From assembly GCA_019914945.1 (NCBI GenBank), contig CM034101.1, positions 16,689,188-16,753,187 of the forward strand: a stretch of DNA of 64,000 nt, read 5' to 3'. Positions 35,251-45,430 of the stretch are shown here, in pieces. Source of the DNA: Typha latifolia. Its lineage: Eukaryota; Streptophyta; Magnoliopsida; Poales; Typhaceae. A program made the position numbers and the translations under genes. The notes under the pieces are model-generated. The model was given only the letters and a program-made list of their open reading frames with translations, did no database searches and was not told where the DNA came from. Position 1 is the stretch's first letter. Each line of letters starts with the position of its first letter.

Positions 35251-37850
35251 TGTAACACCCGAAAATTATAACAAAAAAAAAAACCTGACGCATGCACCGA
35301 GCGTCACAGAGCCTGCCACCGCGTCCTTCTTCTTCTCCTTTCTTCTTTTTCCTCTTCCTTTGCTGTGCAAGCCACCCTCCCCACCTCCATTAATCCCCAT
35401 CTCCTCCTCCCCCACCGCACCATTTCTTCTTCACCTCACCAACTCTCTCTCCCTCTTCTTTCTCTCAGGTTGCCGACGCCGGAGCCGACGAAGCCCCGGA
35501 CCCAGAGCCGACGAGCCTGCTGACCAACCTCCCTCGGTAAGCCCTCCTACCCCCTGCCATTAATTTCAGTAGTTTAACCTCCTTCCCCCTTGCCGTCGTC
35601 GGAGTCCGCGACGGCCAACGACTCCGTGTCTAGCCGCCGATCTGAGGGCTCCGGTGGAAGGAAAGAAACCCTCTCTAGGTTTCAGGCCCTTATTGAAGGG
35701 AGGAGGGACCTCCATGGCCGCCGGCCGTGGAGCGTGCCCCGCCGCCGTCGAGCCCTCCTCCCCTCTTTCTTTTTCTTCCCTTTCAATTACCCGTCGGCCT
35801 CGTGCTGCGCCGCCGGCACCGCGACCTCGTGGGCTTTCTCCCTCCCCCCACGGTCTCCTTCCCTCGGAAGGAGATGGTGTGGGAGGGTGGGGGGTTAAAC
35901 AAACCCCCACCCATCCCCTTAGTGGGTTGCGCTGGACTATAGCCCACTAAGCCGACTTTGGTGGGCTGCAGACCGCGGACCGTAGCCCACCAACTCAACT
36001 CAGCAATCCAACCCTTGGCCACCTCATGCAACCTTGTGGGCTGCAGCCCAAGGCCCTCTTGCGTATTCCCTAGCCTAGCCTATTTGGGGCCATTTAGACC
36101 CTATAACCCTGTTTATCTATTTCCACCTGATTTATTAGCCTAATCACTCCCCTAAGGACAAATTATTAGCACTTAATTAGTGTGAATTTTAGGATGACAT
36201 AGAACTGACCCTAGGGGACCCTTGTTCATGTATACGCCTAAACATAAATTCTCTAATAAGATAATTAATTATATTAGTTCGCTAATCTTACGTATGGCTT
36301 TACTTGCGTGAATTAATATGATTGAAATTTCGGAGAAGCCGGCTAGCTGACGAGATTTAGTGTACTGTGGAGACCCCCAAACGAGTAGAATTGATACAAG
36401 TCTAGAATAATGTAGTTACAGTTATTATACCTTCCATGATAATGTAAGGATGTTAGTGTTAGTACATGCATTTAGTATACTATGATGTATCTTGACATGT
36501 GCAGTTATTGATAGATTACTCATCATGATATTATGAGAATGCTAGCATATACATTAGTGTAACGATGCTCTACATGTATCCTGTATGATAAACTTTTGCA
36601 TAAATATCTGTTGTGAATATAGAATGTAACGATCATGATGACTGTGACATGCGTTATACACTCACAGACACTGCACCATTTCCACATATCATTAGTAGTT
36701 GGGTTCTGACTAGGCAGTGCCCCTACTCACTCAGTCCAGGGTTAAGGGTAAAGTGTATCTTATATGACTATACTATTCGCGGCCTATTCCTGGGGTCGAG
36801 AGCCTATATGACATTCATGTAATTATACTGCATAGTTAGGACTAGATTATGATGATAGAAGAACATAATTGTGAAGCGAGGATATATCTCTAGCGGTACC
36901 CGACGACGCAGGGTTAGGGCATCCGTAAATGAGCCGAGGGCTCTCGATTCTCCCGCTGAGGGCGGTGATGATTTAGAGAGAGTGAGATATGGGCTTACGA
37001 CCTAGGTCCTTAGTCCGATGGCCCACAGACAACTGGTCACATTTAGTGTTGTCCTGCATGTGTAGGTGGCATTACCGCTAGATGTGTATATACCCCCCTC
37101 GATGTATGAGATGATGGATGATTTTCTTGAGGGTATTTACCTTGTGTGGTGAATAGCTCGATGAGCTATAATAAACATGATTAATGCCTTGATGAGCACG
37201 AGATGACTGAACTACTCTTTTATTGTTGTGCATAACATGTAAACACTATGATTGATATTTGTATGAATAAAATATTGTAATAAGCTTCATATCTGTGTGG
37301 ACTTATCCTAATACGTTTAGGAATTGACATGTTCTAGGATAGTGACGTGTAGTCCTTATTGATTGCATTGATTTAGTAACTCGTGGTAAGTTATTTAAAC
37401 AAGCATATTGTTATTGCTAGCAACTATAGGCATGCATTCGATATGCACTTATGATTTCATTGTTATAGATTGTATGGATCCTACTCGCTGGGCTGTGTGC
37501 TCACCATCTCTTGGTGGCATTATTTCAGAGCTAGGGGACGAAGGTGCGGGTAACGAAGAATAGCTGCCTATTCATTTTAGTATGTCTATTTGTTGTATTG
37601 AGCCCATGCGAGGGCGTTATGTTTGACGTTATATTTTGGACTTTAGAATTGTATTTTGGATGTGTATCTTGAATGCTTGTTGTGGCCTGTGGAACTTGTA
37701 TCCGGACTCTTATGCCTGAGTTTATTTACGGTATGAACTTGTGTTGTTATGTGCCTTGTGAAATCCTATTACTGACAGGTCATGTGATGCACCGCGTGAG
37801 GGGATTTACCCACGCGGTTTACACGTGTATTTGAAGGTTTGGGTGTTTCA
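35251..37850 (+). mobile_element. Solo LTR (2,600 bp) nested in the left chromovirus gag
   Basis: The segment begins TGTAACACCC and ends GGGTGTTTCA, the TG...CA form of an LTR. It is flanked by an exact 5-bp duplication AAAGG (35246-35250 and 37851-37855). Removing it and one duplication restores colinearity with the right chromovirus copy. There are no gag-pol remnants inside, so it is a recombined solo LTR. A TGTAACACCC start and 2-4 kb length are typical of plant Tekay/Del chromovirus LTRs; that lineage call is inference. The pyrimidine- and GC-rich part at 35360-35950 gives long spurious open frames. Orientation is tentative. Confidence 0.85.
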
Positions 37851-37855
37851 AAAGG

Positions 37856-38122
37856 AGTGGGAGATTCACCGCGTTCAAAATCGAAGGGATAAGTATTTTG
37901 AGGAGTGGTCTGCTCACATGGTCTTTTTATCCTATGTAATCGTTCATCAGTCACTTGTTGATACCCAAGCAGAGTATCTAGAGTATCTCTGACCTGTTAA
38001 ATTAAAATACCTAGCTGACCCATAATGTCGTCAACTTTCTTAATAAGCTCGAAATCCATACTGTTACTGCTGGACTCACTAGATTCACTGAGAAAATAAG
38101 TTTTATCTCTACGTGTTGACAT
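37856..38122 (-). pseudogene. Chromovirus gag, N-terminal part (left copy)
   Basis: The frame opens with MSTRRDKTYFLSESSESSS and continues toward VTDERLHRIKRPCEQ, with an in-frame stop near 38000. It stops being colinear where the solo LTR is inserted. The rest of gag continues at 35245 and below. Confidence 0.7.
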
Positions 38123-38330
38123 ACACTAATATGCAATGAATGAGTTAAGTTTTGATCTTATTTTATTTATATGTATATATATATATATATATTATTTTTC
38201 TCTTTTCTTTCTTTTTATGTTTGCTAACTAAAACAAAAATAAATATTTTTTTAGCCTAAGGGAATGCAAATGTCTACTAAATTTGATTTAAATGCAAGTG
38301 TTTTGATCTAATTGATGCAATATATTATGT

Positions 38331-38390
38331 AGATAAGAAAAATTTTAAAATTATATGTGATATATTATAATTTTAAGATTTTTCTTATCT
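38331..38390. repeat. Centre of the chromovirus palindrome (25-bp arms, 10-bp loop)
   Basis: Arms 38331-38355 and 38366-38390 are reverse complements with one mismatch, separated by TGTGATATAT. Outside them the inverted similarity continues for kilobases into the two gag-pol remnants, including near-identical blocks at 38262-38315 and 38406-38460. Confidence 0.92.
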
Positions 38391-38579
38391 ACATAATATA
38401 TCACAGATCAAAACACTTGCATTTAGATCAAATTTAGTAGACATTTGCATTCCCTTAGGCTAAAAAACTATTTATTTTTGTCTAAGTTAGCAAGCATATA
38501 AAAAAACAAAAATAAATAAATAAAATTAAAAAATCAAAACTTAACTCATTCATTGCATATTAGTGTATGCTAACATGTA

Positions 38580-39830
38580 GAGGTAAGGTTTGTCTCTTCA
38601 GTGAATCTAGTGAGTCCAGCAGTTGCAGTATGGGTTCCGAGCTTATTAAAAAACTTGATGACATCATGGATTAGCTAGGTACTTTAATTTAACAAGTCAG
38701 AGATACTCAGAATACTTTGCTTGGGTATCAACGAGTAACTGATAAACGATTACATATGAAAGACCTTGTGAGCAAACCGCTCTTCAAAATACATATTGCT
38801 TTGATCTTGAATGCGGTGAGTCTCCCACTCTTTTACCTCATCAACACTTGCAAGGGAATGAGCGAGATCCCGATGTACGATATCTTCGAAGCATTAAAGT
38901 TGATGCTCCAATGTTTGATAGTCGGTTAGATCCTCAATACTTCTTGGATTAAATTATAGACATGGATCGTTATTTCAATAATATGATATAATCGAAATCC
39001 GAAAGGTTAGGTTTGTTGTCATAAAATTGATTGGGCAAGCAAATTAATATTGGACTAATGTTAAAACTTTTCGTGAGATTTAGAGTGAACTACCAATTAA
39101 GATTTGGGTTGATATAAAAAATGAGCTAAAACATAAATATCTCCCACCTTCTTATTACCCTAAACTACTCGACAAATGAAATTGACTTACCTAAAGAAAT
39201 AAGTCAGCTAAGGATTATGTTGTGGCTTTTGATGAGCTATTAGTTCGGTGTAGCGTGATTAAATCGGAAACCCCTATACAAATTTTGTCAAAATTTAGGA
39301 CTAGCCTACGCGAAGATTTGAGAAGTGAATTATTTACTTGTCACATTGATACTTTGAAAAAAGCCTACAGTTTAATTCAAGACTTAGAGTTCATATCTAG
39401 CTACATCTCAAAGAGTTACGAAATAAAACCTCAGATTTATAAGCCCTCCACAGGTCCTTATCAACCTAAATATGCTAATCAATCCTATAATTGATATACC
39501 TTTAGCCCTTCACAACTTAACATAGAATACAATGGTAAGAGCGTCGAGAAGTACTTTTCTAAGGTTAATCCCCAAGTTAAATGTTACAAGTGTTAAGGTT
39601 GGCATGTTGCTGCAAAGTGTGCAACTGTGCAAGCCCATATAAAATTACGCTTAATTGAGGAATCATTTGAAAAAGGCCCTGAACAAGACTTTGATGGATA
39701 TGCTCACCATGTAGATGGGGAAGAAATAGATTTTGAAGACGAAGAGGAAGAAACCACTATAGGATGCCTAAGACACAGACTCCACAAGATTACATGCTGT
39801 CAAATATGCTTTCTCTCAACCTAAAATCAA
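38580..39830 (+). pseudogene. Chromovirus gag (right copy)
   Basis: Open pieces include 38717-38929 (LGYQRVTDKRLHMKDLV) and 39222-39494 (FDELLVRCSVIKSETPIQIL, then REDLRSELFTCHIDTL). A degenerate knuckle with CYKC lies near 39590, then an acidic tail at 39680-39760 (DGEEIDFEDEEEE). Frameshifts and stops separate the pieces. Confidence 0.8.
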
Positions 39831-39839
39831 TGATGACCG

Positions 39840-40920
39840 GAGGCGTAGCTCCATCTTTCACACCTTCACAAAAATTGGAGGCAAAAATTGCAAAATAATT
39901 GTGGATAGTGGGAATTGTATAAATGTCGTGTCCTCTACCATATTTTAAAATTAAATCTGAAATCGGCTCCTATGCTAATCCTTACAATGTTTCGTGGATC
40001 AACTCAACCACGCTTGAGATAAGTTGTCTGGTCCTAATAGAATTCACGACTTATAAGGGTAAAATCTGGTGTGCTGTTTTGACTATGGATGTGGTCAAAT
40101 TATCGTTAGAAGGTCTTGGTTATTTAATAATTATGTTCATATTTATGGTCGTTCAAAAATCTGAATGTTTGAACACGAGGATAAGAAGATCAAAATTCTT
40201 CCCTCGGAGCCTAGAAATGGCAAGGTTGAAAATAAATCTAATCCCTATACAGCCTGATAGTAAATTCAGCTTGATTAGTGCTCTAAAATTAAGCATGAGA
40301 TGAGTAAAAAAACTCCTATTATGATTGTTGCTGCTCGAGAAATTCTGAACGAGCCTAATGAATCAATTTCTCTTGAGGTCGCTGCTGTGATTGAGGAATT
40401 CTCGGATATTTTCCATGAGGATCTCTCGGATAAACTACCACCAATGCGAGACATTCAGCATGCTATCGATCTCGTCCCAAGTGTATCTCTTCCTAACTTG
40501 TCTTATTACCAACTTAATCCAATTAAATACATTGAACTTAAATGGTAAGTTGATAAGTTGTTGAGAAAAGACTTTTTGAAGGAAAGCCTAAGTCCTTGCG
40601 CGATTCCTGCATTGTTAACCCGAAGAAAGATGAAACTTAACGCATGTGCATCGACAGCCGCACCACTAACCAAATAATGGTAAAATACTATTTTCCCATT
40701 CCTCGCTTGGATGACATGCTGGATATGAGCAGGAGCCACGATCTTTTCAAAGATAGATTTAAAAAGTGACTATCACCAAATTTGTATACGGCCTGGCGAT
40801 GAATGAAAACTGCATTTAAAATGAAAGATGTATTATATGAATGGATTGTCATGCCTTTTGGCTTGACTAATGCTCCAAGTACTTTTAAGAAAGTGATAAC
40901 TAAAATATTATGACCTTTTA
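39840..40920 (+). pseudogene. Chromovirus protease and reverse transcriptase start (right copy)
   Basis: The protease-like part carries IVDSGNCIN-like residues near 39900, where the usual active-site triplet is altered. The linker (NLIPIQPDSKFSLI) precedes RT at 40300-40548 (VIEEFSDIFHEDLSDKLPPM). By eye it is about 85% identical at DNA level to the left copy. RT breaks off near 40920, before the catalytic YxDD region. Confidence 0.8.
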
Positions 40921-41489
40921 AGGGTTATTACATGAGAAACAAAGAACGATTGAATAAGATTTGTTTGAAATCTCTCATTTTCTCTCCTGTAGTCTTCTTC
41001 TTCTCTCTCTCTCTCCTTTTCTCCTACTCAATCTTAAAATTCTTCTCTAATCTCTTCTACTACCTCTCTAAACATCTCTCCTTCTTCAATCTCTACTTTT
41101 CAGTAGTGAAAAGTAGTGAAAGAGAATCTTTGAGTGCCCGGACTAAAGTGGAAGACGTGGTTTTAAAGTAAAAGCACTACTGTTCCATTTATTAGTAAAC
41201 CTAAACTCTAAAGTCTTTCCTTACACCATATCTTAGGTCTTTCTACTATCAGCATAACTATTTGAGAGTTGAGAAAGTTACTGCCTTATCTGAGTGGTTT
41301 TCTCTCCTTCCATCTAGTAGTAATCATTTTAATCAATTAACTTATTGTCAGTTATTGCTTACTATATTTTATTTTAGTTACTTGTTTAGGTCGATTGTTC
41401 TCCAAATCATTCATACTAGATTTGCATTTCTGTGTGATGGTCCGGATAAGTCCAGAACGTTTCCCTTCTGTAACTGTCAAGTGTTAGAC
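40921..41489. other. Unclassified insert or filler inside the right chromovirus copy
   Basis: About 570 bp unrelated to gypsy pol replace RT, RNase H and integrase core. The segment has a CT-rich block (40990-41100) and could be an LTR fragment of another element. No ends were recognised. Confidence 0.4.
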
Positions 41490-41990
41490 CTTTTAAAATT
41501 TTTAACAAAATCAATGATAATGCTTATGTTCTAGATCTACCAAATAATTTCGGCATCAGTTCTACTTTTAATATTAAGGATCTAGTAGTTTATAAAGGTC
41601 CAAATTTTATTCCAGATAACCCACTAGCTAGTGAGCCCACCAATGAGCTTATTTATGAGAGAGACCCTCTTTACCTTTATTTCCAGACATTCCACCTAAC
41701 ACAGCAGACGAAATTAATAAAATTTTAGATGATGAGATCATTTCAACTTGAGAAGGTGCAACCCAACTATATTTTGTACGTTGGAAAGGATGACATACAT
41801 CTGATGACACGTGGCTTGATCACCATGATTTAGAGACATCACCCTAATATATAGTATGAGAGCAGCAGAGCAGTACATTCGACAGGGTCGAGTTCTTTCC
41901 CACCCGGGAAGAATGATGCAAACATCACTAATAGGACTCGATGGCATGTGTACCAGCAGGAGACGCCGACAATTGATGATTTCCCCTAGA
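41490..41990 (+). pseudogene. Chromovirus integrase C-terminus with chromodomain remnant (right copy)
   Basis: The reading includes KINDNAYVLDLPNNFGIS, then a linker and a chromodomain-like stretch across 41750-41850 resembling LYFVRWKG, then SDDTWLDHHDLE. It is in shifting frames with stops. The chromodomain is what places the pair among chromoviruses. Confidence 0.72.
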
Positions 41991-41999
41991 AGGATTTGA

Positions 42000-42865
42000 T
42001 TATAATCGATTTTATATTTTTATTTATTTAGGGTGTGTTTTGCTTATTTCCTATTTAGGACGTCTTTTGCATATTTCCATTGTAGGTCTATATATAGACC
42101 CGTTGTATTTTCTTTTCAGGTTAATGAAGATTTTTGACTTTGCTCATTTGAGAACTTTGGTGTGAAACTATTTTTAGCGTGGAGGTGTGAAACCCCATTC
42201 CTTTCCTCCCTTTGTTTTATCCTCCATCTCTTTCTCTCCACCACGTTTTGCATCACTTTGGATCACATTTACAATAAGTATTTAAGCCCTTATATAGGCA
42301 AAAGAAACTTAGCTACTAATATCTTTTATAGATATTTAGAAGGCTAAGGATAAGATCAAGAGATGTTATCTCTAATCCTATCCATCCAACTAATGGATAA
42401 GTTTATGACTTGTCCAACAACAAATAAGCTCGAGTTTCTCTAATGGATATCTCTAATCCTATCATCAAGTATCGCTTTGCTACTACATCGCTTAGGCCCT
42501 TAGACGCTCTTGGAGCTTCAGTTTCGATCAAAATTCTGATAGGGCGTCATATTCTCTCTCACCTAATACGTGATTGCCCGCTCGCAGTTCTCCAGTTGCG
42601 CCCTCGTTGCTTCTTGTCATTGGTGCCTTGCGCGTTTTGGCATTTATTGGTCCACACAATACATCATAGCTTTATTCAAGATCCTCACTGCTCCAAGATG
42701 TGGCATTGGCATGAATTTGGCAGCAATAAGGAGCTTCAAACCGACGATGAGTTAGAAAGTCATCAAGGTTGTCACCGTTATGTCAATTTGCCATCTCCAT
42801 GCATCATCGAAATTCAACGTTTTTAGCCACGCTTAAGACTGAGCAAGACTTGGACTTTGCAGCCT
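42000..42865. other. Retroelement-derived spacer
   Basis: The first 400 bp could be the 3' LTR of the right chromovirus copy, with a TATATATAGACC box and a CTTTTCAG-GTTAATGAAG stretch. The remainder shows no supported gene; it probably includes gag-side debris of the neighbouring gypsy fragment. Confidence 0.4.
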
Positions 42866-43262
42866 TCATGCGGCTGTCCTTTTTTCTAACTTAAGGCCAA
42901 GTCGTTTGGCCTCCGTAAGCGACATGAAGTTGTGGGTTGTGCCAGTATCGATCATCGCTCGAGTGGCTTCATTGTTTACTTTCATGTCAATGTACATAAG
43001 TTCTTTTTGCTCAAGGGACTTGTCATCCCAAGTCTGTCCTTGAATGACATTGGTGAGTTGAATGGCTCCAACCATCTTGTCCTCTCTGCTGTCCTCTTTT
43101 TTTGTGCTTTTGTAAGTTGGATAGCATGTAGTTTTTAATTTATTTGGACAATCGCGTGTCAATGGCTATCCCTACAAACATAGCACGGAATCTTTGCATT
43201 TTGGGACTAAGGCATCGATGCAGTAGCAAATCTAGACTTGAGGAGCACTACGGTAATTGCAC
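42866..43262 (-). pseudogene. Second gypsy-type fragment: zinc knuckle and retropepsin
   Basis: The minus-strand frame 43162-42866 reads TRDCPNKLKTTC, then ELMYIDMKVNNEATRAMIDTG followed by TTHNFMS and AKRLGLKLEK. This is a retrotransposon aspartic protease with an intact DTG triplet. A zinc-knuckle start lies in another frame just upstream (CYVCRDSH, about 43170-43200). It belongs to a gypsy family distinct from the head-to-head pair. RT is absent downstream, so it is a fragment. Confidence 0.75.
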
Positions 43263-43502
43263 TTCGGTTTCAAGCAAAATTTCGATAGAACGCCACACAT
43301 GCTTCCTTACTTCCTTGTCATTATAGTAACTCCTCTCATTTTCTCTCTTCCTCTTCTTTTCTCTGATTGTAAGTCCTATCGGTTGCACAAAGGGTCTGTA
43401 TCATCTAAAGTGTTTTTTTCTATAATGATTGCAGAAATTTATCTGTACTGCAACATAAAACAATATAATATCCTTCAAGCTAAGAGTTTCAGGGCAGATC
43501 TT

Positions 43503-43554
43503 CTCATATAATGGATGCGATTCTCAAACTTGAGAGATTCTTGACATCCATATG
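43503..43554. other. Imperfect 52-bp hairpin next to the tandem repeats
   Basis: CTCATAT pairs with ATATGAG, GGATG with CATCC, and ATTCTCAA with TTGAGAGAT around a 2-base loop, with short internal bulges. It lies 27 bp before the first tandem copy. It may be a chance hairpin or part of a non-coding RNA. Confidence 0.45.
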
Positions 43555-43580
43555 AGACATATTTCTCATTAGCATGTCCT

Positions 43581-44293
43581 AAATAGTAAATAACCTTAAA
43601 TTATCCTCTTAATTCACAGTAAATCATCAATTACAAGAACGTCAGATGCGATCTTGAGACATAGATATCGCGTTATCACTATTCTCCAAGATAAAACAAA
43701 CAAGAAAAATGACACAAACTAGGCAGATAAAAACAAGAAGAAGGGCAAGGAAACTGTAATTTCTTCTCAAGAAGATGCGCATGCATTCAGCGTTCCGTGA
43801 GGCGGAGCTGACCAGATAAACCCTAAATAGTAAATAACGTCATATTATCCTCTTAATTCGCAGTAAATCATCAACAGCAAGAACGCTAGTGCAAGCTTGA
43901 GACATAGATATCACAGTATCACCAAGATAAAACAAACAAGAAAAATGACACAAATTAGGCAGATGAAATCAAGGAGAAGAGTAAGCAAATTGATATCTCT
44001 TCTCAAGAAGATGTGTAAATGGTCGGCGTCCGTGAGGCAGAGGCAATTAGATAAACCGTAAATAGTAAACAACCTCAAATTATCCTCTTAAATCACAATA
44101 AATTATCAAGAAAAGAACGTTAATGCGATCTTGAGATATTAGACATCAGATTACAATCAAGATAAAACAAACATGAAAGATGACACAAATTAGGCAGATG
44201 AATTCAAGAAGGGTAAGCAAACTGACATTTCTTCTCAAGAAGATTAGTAAAGTTTCGGCATTCCAGGAGGCAGAGACTACCACATAAGCCCTA
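43581..44293. repeat. Three tandem copies of a ~240-bp unit
   Basis: Units start at 43581, 43825 and 44060, each with AAATAGTAAATAAC-like sequence, and share blocks such as TTATCCTCTTAA, GATAAAACAAACA, GACACAAA(C/T)TAGGCAGAT and TTCTTCTCAAGAAGAT. They end in a GTGAGGCAG-type block. Spacings are 244, 235 and about 234 bp. Copies have diverged visibly, so the duplication is not recent. Confidence 0.9.
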
Positions 44294-45430
44294 GGATCCC
44301 GTCGGAGAGCGGAGAAGAAAGAATTATAAACCCAGAGAGGGTTATTAGGGTTTAGTATTGTGGTTGGCCCCACGACCAAGGAAAGGAAAAGAAGAAATGC
44401 AACAGTAACACCGTCCTAGATGGCAGAGGCGGTGGAAATAAATCGAGCGAATGTTACAAATAATACCCTATATTTCAACTATATTATAAGCGCTCCTAAT
44501 TTATTAATTGCAAATCGAATCACTAGATTGTTAAAAAAAAACTAATTTAAATTTAACTTCACAAGAACATTAATAATATTTTTAAGCAAATAAGGGCTCT
44601 ATTTATAAATAATAAAAAGAGGGGATTTTACTTATCCTACAGTAGAAAAGTAAGGTGTTATTTGTAATTATATATATGCATTTATAGTATTTTATTAAAG
44701 TATATATATATATATATATATATATTAAAGTATGATCAACTTAAGCAAGTAGTCGACATTACTAGTTTTTAGTGGGACAATTGATATTCTATATAAAACT
44801 TAAAGTATGACCATTTGCCTTAAATTAGACATAAGTGAAGAGAACGGCCTAATCTCTCGTAGCAAATGATGACCCGGCCAATCAGATAGTGCGAATCTAC
44901 GTGCACAATTGGCCATTTGGCCTAAAAGTGTTGCAAAATTATATATGTTCAAGAAGAATCGAATATGCTGCGTTCAATCTGCAGTCAAGCTGATCATGCG
45001 TCATGCTTCAAGCTCATTCTCTGAATTCTAATTAGTACAGACCAAGAGTGACGAACCAAACTTGCATCACCTTTTGATCCAAAAGTAAACCTGCTATTGT
45101 TCTTTTAAGCTTGACATCCCTGGCTGAACATTTGTACAAAAAAAATTTATCCTGCACCGAAGGCAAAACAGGCCTCAGGCAGCATACGACTAGCCTTTCG
45201 CACAAAAGTTAAGGGCAAGTTTATTCTCACGCAACCGCGAAGAAGCTTACAACCCACGTATAGTTTCCTAATTCAGTGCAAATCCGAAACTGGAAATTTG
45301 CAACGGACAGAACGCTTTCAGTCGTTTATTCTCGACATTTCTCCTGCCAAGAATGAAAGAGCCCTTCCTCAGGTTAAAAGTAAGAGGAATATGCTCCCGG
45401 ATTTCGCATCCAAAGCTGGGCGACATCAGT
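44294..45430. other. Telobox-bearing promoter-like region and AT-rich spacer
   Basis: On the minus strand 44380-44300 reads GGGGCCAACC, then AAACCCTAATAACCC (telobox), then a TTTATAAT box, and leads into the tandem units. Plant ribosomal-protein and snoRNA genes often have this arrangement. No complete gene is recognisable. The rest holds a TA microsatellite at about 44699-44725, and then the likely 3' UTR of the transporter gene nearest 45430. Confidence 0.45.

Larger units (their letters stand above)
31986..38355 (-). mobile_element. Degenerate Ty3/gypsy chromovirus, left copy of a head-to-head pair
   Basis: Read on the minus strand the order is gag, protease, reverse transcriptase, RNase H, integrase, typical of Ty3/gypsy. 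It begins at the palindrome axis near 38.36 kb with about 230 bp of leader before the gag ATG (38122). It is interrupted by a 2.6-kb solo LTR at 35251-37850 and fades inside the integrase core at about 31.99 kb. Stops and frameshifts are frequent, so no protein is intact. No LTR of its own is visible at either edge. The right copy at 38366-41990 has the same gene order on the plus strand and lacks the solo LTR insertion. Confidence 0.88.
38366..41990 (+). mobile_element. Degenerate Ty3/gypsy chromovirus, right copy of the head-to-head pair
   Basis: The plus-strand order is leader, gag, zinc knuckle, protease, RT start, a foreign or deleted stretch at about 40920-41490, then integrase C-terminus with a chromodomain. 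It mirrors the left copy but lacks the solo LTR and loses most of RT, RNase H and the integrase core. A possible 3' LTR remnant follows at about 41990-42400, with TATATATAGACC near 42091. Coding remnants are interrupted by stops. Confidence 0.87.

Noticed and set aside
35360..36031. Pro/Ser/Arg-rich open frames on both strands
   Set aside because: They lie inside the solo LTR and reflect its GC- and pyrimidine-rich composition.
43581..44380. C/D snoRNA cluster
   Set aside because: TGATGA-like boxes occur in two units, but no consistently placed CTGA box or terminal stem, and the third unit lacks the box.
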